The notes under the pieces were generated by a model. That model was given only the letters and a program-made list of their open reading frames with translations. It was not told where the DNA came from and made no database searches. 64,000 bases of DNA from Tetracentron sinense (taxonomy: Eukaryota; Streptophyta; Magnoliopsida; Trochodendrales; Trochodendraceae): assembly GCA_015143295.1 (NCBI GenBank), contig CM026567.1:9132416-9196415 (forward strand), in the 5' to 3' direction. Positions 55,842 through 64,000 of this stretch are shown here, one piece after another; the stretch's first letter is position 1, and every line of letters begins with the position of its first letter. The position numbers were made by a program, and so were the translations under genes.

Positions 55842-57990
55842 TCCTCTCCCCCTTATAGGAATTTCGTCCCCGAAATTAGGACACAACGTGGAAAATCTAG
55901 GATACTTTCCCACACTTCATTTAGTCTTTATGATCCTTCGTACCTAGTAACGCTAAACACGTCCACCGGACACTTGAATCCCATATTGACCAATCCCTTG
56001 GTTAGGCACACGTTACTCACAACCAAATCAACAATGCATAATAGTACACCTAGAATATCCGTAACATGCTCGTACACATCTATAAACATATATCAGATAA
56101 TGTTTTGCCATTTATAGATCGACACTTTGAATTGGGCGCACCTTGCACAACTGAGCCCACGAACTTAGAAACCTAAGACAAGACAAAGGATTATCAATCT
56201 GGTGCCGGCCAACACCTAACTAGCCACTCGTTTATTAGCAAGGCACCCTTGACTAACCATCATCAAGCTAGTACATAAATCATATATATTATATAGATAG
56301 CATGTTATATACAGGCAACACATCACACTTCGTTGAAATAGGGTATAGTATACACATGAATTAGCCTTAACCTACAATTGAGTTTATTTATTTATTTATT
56401 ATTATTATTTTTTCTATCGTTAGACCATAATTTCGGTTGAGATTTCAGCCGACTCTTGACTAACAAAATTTTGTTAGTCTACACTTAGGAGTAATAACAG
56501 TTCCTAATTATAACTTGAATCAAGCTCCTAACTATTCAATGACATATATTGCTTATGTAAGCGTATCGTATATGTCCAAGTATACACATAATAATAGAAT
56601 TATACAATTGGTTTTCCTAGCGAAACTAAGTTCTTCTACTCGTTCTTAGGTATTAAATTAATGAGTAGGTTATCCAATTGAGTTATTTGCGCAAGTTCCT
56701 CTTAATCTTGGGGACATATATGATGCTTCTAAGATCTACATGATGCATGTAGGATGTGTTTGATGATTATGAATGTATGAAGTGAATGATATGAATGATG
56801 CTCATGAGATGCAGGATGCTTATGATGTGTGTGAAGTGCATGCCATGAACGATGCTTATGCCATGCATGATGCTTATTATCATTTTGGACTAGGCACTAG
56901 TTCTAGAACATGCTGCAGAATGAACGCGCATCTGTATCTAGAATTTATGGATTGAGCACTGAGTCTAGAATGTGCTGCAAAAATAACGCGCATCTGTATC
57001 TAGAAACATGCATCAGATATCCATATTGGAACGAGCACTGAGTCTAGAACGTGCTGCGGAAATAACGCGCATCTGTATCTAGAAACGTGCATCAGACATC
57101 CATGTGCTTGTCCAAAATTATATCTGTTCTTCGAGTTTATAATATATTTATCATTTGGGACTGAGCACTGAGTCTAGGACGTGCTGCAGATAATGCGCAT
57201 CTATACCTAGAAACGTGCATCAAACATCCCTGAAAATATATTAATCATTTGGGACTGAGCACTGGGTCTAGGACGTGCTGCAAATAATGCGCATCTGTAC
57301 CTAGAAGCGTGCATCAAACATCCCAGAGTTGGTTAAAAATCATTTGATATCCGTATATATTCCTACTAGTCATCACATAGACTTATCAATATATCGTGGT
57401 GTGTGACTTATGCTTATTTGTGCTGTAAGACACATTAAGTACAGTTTAACCAATCAATTTACACTGGATACGCATAATAGCATATATCAAAACCTATGTC
57501 CCTATGTTCACAACTACTCTAAATATACTAGACTTGTAAGACCTAAGAGCATCCTATAGCCTCTCCTGGGAAACAAATCCTACCTAGATCTAATAACACT
57601 ATGTATGACAAAGGACCTACCATCCCCTTGTTAACTAACACCTAGGCTAGACTCTAGCCTGAATATCATTCAACTTATGATTCTAACTGGGAATTCGATC
57701 ATAAAGCATAGATCTTCACTTACCTATAACATATAGTATGCATCCAACACATAACACATAATAGCATATAACAATTCAACACATAATAGTCTAGGTATAT
57801 AAAATTTTTCGATTTTCCTAGCGAACATAGACACTAACTTTGGTTGGAATCAACCTGTTCTGGACAAAGACTAAGTTATTAGTCTACACTTGGAATACGA
57901 CTCCTAAGATGAATCTAATGCCTTGGTTTACTCGTGGCATCATTCTCTAAACGACCTAGAGACCTAATGCCTAGGCTCTAATACCAATTC
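55842..57990 (-). other. Internal region of the coding-less element
   Basis: Contains the reverse polypurine tract (55842-55855), AT-rich spacer, CAT/ATG-rich imperfect repeats (56700-56880), a tandem array (56880-57320) and a PBS variant at 57975-57986 (plus GCTCTAATACCA, one mismatch). No ORF resembles Gag; the small open frames in the ATG-rich part are compositional. Confidence 0.85.
56880..57320. repeat. Tandem array, ~105-120-bp units
   Basis: Five units containing GAGCACTGAGTCTAGAACGT, GCTGCAGA, ACGCGCATCTGTA, CTAGAAACGTGCATCA and a spacer of variable length. A single reverse-complement unit is present in the type B leader at 13600-13660, so the array was amplified in this lineage. Confidence 0.87.
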
Positions 57991-60900
57991 TGTAACGCCC
58001 CAAAATTCCCCTTAAGAGTTAGGCGATAGTTTGGGCTCGTTACATATCACAACAACCATCCTGTAGAGCATACAAAGCAGATAAATAATGGACTGAATTT
58101 TTTTTTAATAACTTAATTGTATTCCAAGTACAACTGCTTACAATAACTGGATATAAACTAAAACATGTACAAGTAATCCTTCACCTGAGTTACCAACTCA
58201 AGTGATACAATATCCCCAGACATAAAACCCAAAATACATGTCTCTCTCACACAACCCCACCATAGGGCCACATCTCTAAACCCCTCACATCTAGTTGACA
58301 ATCCGAGCAATCTCCTGCTCTCCACGACCAACCTCGATCCAAGGAACTATGGTATGGATATCTTATATTGTACCTACCAACATAAATGTACGGTTGAGCA
58401 TTGAATACTCAGCGAGTACAAGAAACTAGCAAATAATAGTAATAACGAGCATGCAGATTATCCTAAACAGTTAATCAAGAGAATACAGTTCATAATTCAC
58501 CTTACGAGTTCTTGTGAGCATACGAGTTCTTATAACCTTTCTTGTGAGCATACGAGTTCTTATAATCTTTCTTCTGAGCATACAATTTCTTACAAGTTCT
58601 TGTGAGAATACGAGTTCTTATAACCTTTCTTATGAGCATACGAGTTCCTATAATCTTTCTTGTGAGCATCCGAGTTCTTACAAGTTCTTGTGAGCATACG
58701 AGTTCTTTTAACCTTTCTTGTGAGCATACGAGTTCTTACAAGTTCTTGTGAGCATACGAGTTCTTATAACCTTTCTTATGAGCATACGAGTTCTTATAAC
58801 CTTTCTTGTGAGCATACGAGTTATAATAATCTTTCTTGTGAGCATATGAGTTCTTACGATCTTTCTTGTGAGATTTCTTATGAGTCTTGTGAGATTTCTT
58901 GTGAGATTTCTTATGAACCTTGTGAGATTTCTTGTGAGCTTGTGAGCTTCTTGTGAGCTTGCTTTAATAGAAACAGATGATAGTGCCTGTACCTTGTCTT
59001 AGTACACTAAACATCTTTTCATATTTTTTTATTCTTGCTTGGAGACAGATACTAGTACCGGTACCTGGTTTTAGTATACTGGTATCCTCTCATACTTTCT
59101 TGGAAACAGATGTTAATGCCCGTACCTGGTCTTAGTACATTAACATCCTTTCATACTTATGTTAGAGACGTATACTAGTGCCCGTACCTGGTCTTAGTAC
59201 ACTTGCATACTTTCATGTACTTGTGAGCTTGTGAACTTGTGAGCTTGTGAGCCTTGAAAACAGATACTAGTGCCCGTACCTGGTCTTAGTACACTAGTAT
59301 CCATCCATATTTCTTGTGAGCTTGTGAGATTCCTCTTATCAGTATTTTCTTATTGTCTTTTAAGCTTCCATGTAATTCTTTGTATACCCGTACTTATGAA
59401 CTGGACGTACCTACTAGAATTTTGTCTTTCTTATTGTACTTAAAATCTTATCATTCTCTTGTAGAATTCACTCTTCTCTTGTTTTTATTTCGTGGAAATC
59501 ACTCTTGTCTTGTCTTGGTTTAATTTCAGTTGATTTTACTTAGAAAACTAGGTTCATGCATGCATACTTTCTTGTGCATAGAGAAATGGTGAACATCGTA
59601 GTGACTTGAAGCAATTAAAAGAACATCATATAGCATTTCAACTTTTCCATAAATATATGAGATTTTTAAGGAAACCCATAAAGCATATTAGCATAATTAC
59701 CAAATTTTGGGGAAAGTCCTTAATCATAATTCCATAATCTTAAGTTCAATTTTCATACAAGCATTTTGTCAACACGTGATTTTCAACATTTTTCCTAGGC
59801 ATTTATTTCATGATTTCTTTGTCAAACACCTTGCATTCAACATTCCTTTAAGCTTTCATTTATATTTCCTACATCTTAGGTTTTTAACCCATTCATGCAT
59901 TTTATCAAACACTTCACATGCAACATTGGTGTAGTCCTTATTTTTACATTTTACTTATCATGCATTTCATCAACATCTTGGTGTGTGCATTATTCATACA
60001 TTGCCCATCCACCATTTTCCATCCCACACATTCATCACCACCATAGGGCATCCAATTGCCTCAACCCCCATCCATCCATACATCAACCACCATTATTATT
60101 TATCTTGTTTATATTTTAGGGAAAATATCATAGTTCAAGAAAAAGGGAGATACAAGATCAAAATCAACATTTTTAAGTGAGAAAACTAGGTTATTGCTAA
60201 GATAGTTAGTAGGGTGTACCAATCTTGAAGATCAAAGCTTGATCTTGAAGAAAACCCTTGGGTTGGGTCCCAAGCTTGAGGAAGAACACCAACTTGGAAG
60301 GTGGAGGAACCCTTGCTTGATGGAGGAGGATCCAACTTGAAGATCCATACTTGTGGAAGCTTGGAAAGTGAGGATTCAAGTTCTTCCTTTTGGTATTGAG
60401 AAGCTTGAACATTGAATTTTGGGGTTTCCTTGATCTTGAGAGAAACCCCCCTTTGGAAACCTAAGTTTCCTCCCTTTTCTCTCAAAAAGTCCCTCTCTAG
60501 GTGTTAGAAACCTTGGTCCCCTGAAAATGGGGTATTTATAGGTGTTAGGTTAGTGAAAAACCTAAGAAAAAACATTTCTGGGCAATCTCGCTCGAGCGGG
60601 CTTCCATCTCGCTCAAGCGGGTTGCTCTCGGGACTCAAAAATTCTAGTTTGGTCAATCTCGCCCGAGCGGGTTACGATCTCGCTCGAGCGAGTTTGTCAG
60701 CAAAAATGCCTTCGGTATTTTAACCATAACTTTTGACTCGGTGGTCCAATTTTGACGATTCAACTTGTATTGGATTCAACTTTCGAAGGGGAACAACTTT
60801 CATGTTTTATACAACTCTTAATTTGTAGGTTTTCATGGTCCAAATGGGCCCACAAGTGAACTGTCCAAGACTAACTTCTGAATTTGCCGCAGACCCATCT

Positions 60901-61454
60901 TCAGTAAATCCACCTTTCACCTAGCTTCGACTCACAATTGGGAAAAGTGATAAACATGACTATCGAAGAGGGTTTCAATACCTTTCTAATGGATTATGAA
61001 TCACTCAATTTTGATAAGTGACGATGACACTAGAGGTCCCACAACTTGAGGGGTATTAAGACCTCACTCATCCTTTAACACTTAGAACCCTTCCTTTTTT
61101 ATATTTTTGACACCCATAAACACCAAGGCGGGTTCTCTAGTACCCTTACATACCATAAATCCTATAATAAACTCCTCACATCCTTAACACGCACTGTTTA
61201 TAGCACTTTTCACAGCACTATTGACTTACAACTCTTTAAGTACATAGGGTATTTTCTATGCCCTTGCTTTTAACCACTTAGAGTATATTTATACTCCCTT
61301 TTTGAGACTCAATACATGCACATAAAACCCTCACTTGGCTCACCATACTACCAAGAATAAAATGGAAGGCTTTAGGCCTTTATAAACACCATACAAGGGC
61401 ACTATTCACTAACACTGTTCATAGTATAGTGAACATGAATTCTGGGGTTCTACA
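57991..61454 (-). mobile_element. 5' LTR of the coding-less element
   Basis: 3,464 bp, same plan as its partner. Minisatellites at 58495-58950 and 58965-59310, palindrome array 60584-60690. The donor-like block near 60220 is altered (minus AAGATTGGTACACC against AAGGTAAGTACACC in the 3' LTR). The U3 part from 60712 is included in the tandem duplication. Confidence 0.92.
58495..58950. repeat. TTCTTGTGAGCATACGAG minisatellite, 5' LTR
   Basis: About twelve units, against roughly six in the partner LTR, so the array changed in length after insertion. This accounts for much of the LTR length difference. Confidence 0.88.
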
Positions 61455-62587
61455 GCTATACTCTAAGTTTTTGCATGTTTATGATATTATTCACTGTTAG
61501 CTAGTAATTTGTGGCGGGGGATTCGGATAAAAATTTATGCGGAAATTGGATCCCCTAGATCTTAACACTATAGAAAGCATCAAAATTATCTAAGAGTTTT
61601 AGTCATATCACCTCGGTGAATGCTTTTCACAGGGGAACAACTTATCTAAGAGTTTTAGTCATATCAGTTCGGTATTTTAACCATAACTTTTGACTCGGTG
61701 GTCCAATTTTGACGATTCAACTTGTATTGGATTCAACTTTCGAAGGGGAACAACTTTCATGTTTTATACAACTCTTAATTTGTAGGTTTTCATGGTCCAA
61801 ATGGGCCCACAAGTGAACTGTCCAAGACTAACTTCTGAATTTGCCGCAGACCCATCTTCAGTAAATCCACCTTTCACCTAGCTTCGACTCACAATTGGGA
61901 AAAGTGATAAACATGACTATCGAAGAGGGTTTCAATACCTTTCTAATGGATTATGAATCACTCAATTTTGATAAGTGACGATGACACTAGAGGTCCCACA
62001 ACTTGAGGGGTATTAAGACCTCACTCATCCTTTAACACTTAGAACCCTTCCTTTTTTATATTTTTGACACCCATAAACACCAAGGCGGGTTCTCTAGTAC
62101 CCTTACATACCATAAATCCTATAATAAACTCCTCACATCCTTAACACGCACTGTTTATAGCACTTTTCACAGCACTATTGACTTACAACTCTTTAAGTAC
62201 ATAGGGTATTTTCTATGCCCTTGCTTTTAACCACTTAGAGTATATTTATACTCCCTTTTTGAGACTCAATACATGCACATAAAACCCTCACTTGGCTCAC
62301 CATACTACCAAGAATAAAATGGAAGGCTTTAGGCCTTTATAAACACCATACAAGGGCACTATTCACTAACACTGTTCATAGTATAGTGAACATGAATTCT
62401 GGGGTTCTACAGCTATACTCTAAGTTTTTGCATGTTTATGATATTATTCACTGTTAGCTAGTAATTTGTGGCGGGGGATTCGGATAAAAATTTATGCGGA
62501 AATTGGATCCCCTAGATCTTAACACTATAGAAAGCATCAAAATTATCTAAGAGTTTTAGTCATATCACCTCGGTGAATGCTTTTCAC
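60712..62587. repeat. Tandem duplication, ~919-bp units, period 957 bp
   Basis: 60712-61630 is repeated at 61669-62587, as far as I can read without a difference. The unit spans U3 of the coding-less element, its TSD, ~50 bp of type A-like flank and the first ~120 bp of a Copia LTR. The 38-bp joint (61631-61668) is itself patched from nearby sequence (GGGGAACAACTT as at 60788; ATCTAAGAGTTTTAGTC as at 61588). Confidence 0.9.
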
Positions 62588-64000
62588 TGGTGAAGCTTAA
62601 TCCACTCGAATCGTCAGAACTCTTTGTAGAGATTTCTCTGGAAAAATACTAGAAGCTCGATCCTTGTTCTTTGCTATCCCCACGAAGCTTTAGAATCTCC
62701 TTTGGAATTATATAAGCAAGATGAAGAAGATGGAGTAACGGTATAGACCTTCTATTACCTAAAACACTAAGGTTCAAAACCATAGATTTGCAAAACCCAA
62801 CTTGCACCACCTATATAGCTCACGAAAATCCCTAGGGGTATCCCTAGGTTCTCACGGTTTTGAGAGAGAGAGGAGAGAAGAGAAAAAATTCTGGAGAAAA
62901 GTGCTTTAAGGTCTAGGGTGTTGGGGTATTTATAGACTAGGATCATATCCTAATCCTACTCCAACTTGATCTTATCTAGTAGGATTTATTAATTAATAGT
63001 AACTCTTACTATTAATTAATGAAACTCCTACTTAATCTATAGCTACTTTAGTTATAGTAATCCTACTAATTAAAGAGTCCTTATTGCAAGAGGATTCCTT
63101 AATTAAAAGAGATAAGTCAACATCCTACACAAGAGAAGGAAACCTAGTCAAACTAGGAGACCAACACCAAGGGGGTGGCGTGGGTTTTGATGAGTTAAAA
63201 CTCCTTATTGTAATCCAATTACAATAACATCTTAATCCTAATTTCAATCCAACAATTGGATTTTAACTCCATTATAAAAGGAATTATATTTCAATAATTA
63301 TTCAATTAACACAATCCTAATCCAATTAGGATTTCTCAAGTGGGCTCCCCACCCTAGGGTTTAAACCCGTGGGCTTTGGCCCATATTAAAGGTCCATATG
63401 GATGGGTTTAACCCATTTCTCCTTTAATTATGTTAATTAAATAAATGGTAAAATAATCCATATGTTTAAATTAACAATTAATTTAAACCATAGATTAACT
63501 TTTAATCTATTTAATTAAATGATTTACTTTTAATCACTTAAATAATTAATTAAATTTTAATCAATTAATGAGCTTGTATTTCTTATGTGAGCACCTCCAC
63601 AGATTGCTCTGGGACATTCTTACCTTGTCTTACCCAATGTTATCCCATTGACCCTAAACGGGAATTACATCGAAATTGCAAGTGACGTGAGATATCCATG
63701 TTGCAATTGAATCCCAATGTGTGAACATTGACCATTACGGATCCCGTCACATGAACTTTTAAATTCGATTTATCCTTCCAAATACATTATCCCTAATGGG
63801 CCTTCGAGATTGACATACTATCTAACCCATACCCCATTGTAAATCATTCGGGTTTCCAAGACTTATGATTAAGCCATGAGAAACAATTTCTCATGAAAAA
63901 CATTTTGAGAAAATTTTTTTATAACTATAATATCTTTTAATAAAAGTATATTTCAAAACTTATTTTGTTTTCAAAATCACCTGCGCAGGATTTGAACTTA
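62467..64000 (-). mobile_element. Reverse Copia LTR (runs off the window)
   Basis: Same family as 39528-44527 and 6955-30629. It begins TGTGGCGGGGGATTCGG on plus, has a minus-strand TATA box (TATAAATA near 62935), and reaches CAAAATCACCTGCGCAGG at the window edge. A first truncated copy of its end is at 61510-61630 because of the tandem duplication. Whether it is solo or part of an element cannot be told. Confidence 0.87.

Larger units (their letters stand above)
52529..61454 (-). mobile_element. Complete LTR element without coding capacity (LARD-like)
   Basis: 8,926 bp with TSD GCTAT (52524-52528 and 61455-61459), inserted in a type A-like LTR. 3' LTR 52529-55841, internal 55842-57990, 5' LTR 57991-61454. 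The 2.15-kb internal region has a PBS, a polypurine tract and repeats but no gag, no pol and no 113-codon ORF. It fits the large-retrotransposon-derivative class in having structure without proteins. The two LTRs differ in length by 151 bp, mainly in the TTCTTGTGAGCATACGAG array. Confidence 0.93.

Noticed and set aside
55842-57990. Degraded gag in the coding-less element
   Set aside because: I looked for the WW pair, FYEKYF/FYKKYF and zinc-knuckle patterns on both strands and found none.

Overview
This window looks like the repeat-filled intergenic DNA of a large plant nuclear genome. I find no convincing host gene, rRNA or tRNA gene. Almost every base can be assigned to long-terminal-repeat (LTR) retrotransposons, mostly one superfamily of related Ty3/Gypsy-type elements with very long LTRs (about 2.2-3.9 kb), plus a Copia family (Angela/Tork-like by protein motifs) with LTRs of about 2.2 kb. 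The plant assignment rests on primer-binding sites complementary to plant initiator-Met tRNA (TGGTATCAGAGC), the Gag and Pol motifs, and the nesting style. I cannot name the species.

Layout. 1-5571: reverse Gypsy gag remnant, primer-binding site (PBS) and LTR, split by a solo LTR (1659-4833). 5572-6930: truncated LTR. 6955-7655: start of a forward Copia LTR, which resumes at 29951-30629 with about 0.85 kb missing. Within it lie a truncated 'type A' element (7656-12027) fused to a 'type B' gag-only element (12028-29950). The B 3' LTR is split by a complete type A element (17930-29290, TSD AATAA), which itself contains a solo LTR (21816-24231, TSD AGAAC). 30630-39527: Copia leader, gag, protease and integrase, interrupted by a reverse solo LTR (TSD AGATG) that itself contains a forward solo LTR (TSD AAGTA). 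39528-46691: a reverse Copia (pol plus 3' LTR) inserted in the integrase, its LTR split by a solo LTR (TSD CAAAA). 46692-51749: a second gag-only Gypsy element, reverse. 51750-52528: LTR scraps. 52529-61454: a complete reverse element with no coding region (TSD GCTAT). 60712-62587: a tandem duplication of about 0.95 kb. 62467-64000: another reverse Copia LTR.

The Gypsy elements are almost all non-autonomous. Their internal regions are only about 1.9-2.7 kb and hold gag alone (types B and the 46692 element), an unidentified 113-codon ORF in place of gag (type A), or nothing (the 52529 element). No Gypsy protease, RT or integrase is visible, so these elements must be mobilised in trans, if at all.

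The most interesting signal is inside the LTRs. Families that differ greatly elsewhere share one plan: (1) a conserved U3 block; (2) an array of short palindromes whose sequence differs by family but whose position before the TATA box is constant; (3) a TATA box; (4) a conserved AG|GTAGATAC-like block resembling a splice donor; (5) a long minisatellite zone, different in each family; (6) a conserved hairpin (CTGAGTATTCCATGCTCAG) always about 410-445 bp from the LTR 3' end; (7) directly after it, a small ORF beginning MSAG and containing a PW[IV]E core. This ORF differs between families mainly at synonymous sites, as expected for a translated sequence under selection. I consider this LTR hairpin and micro-ORF module the best candidate for something undescribed.
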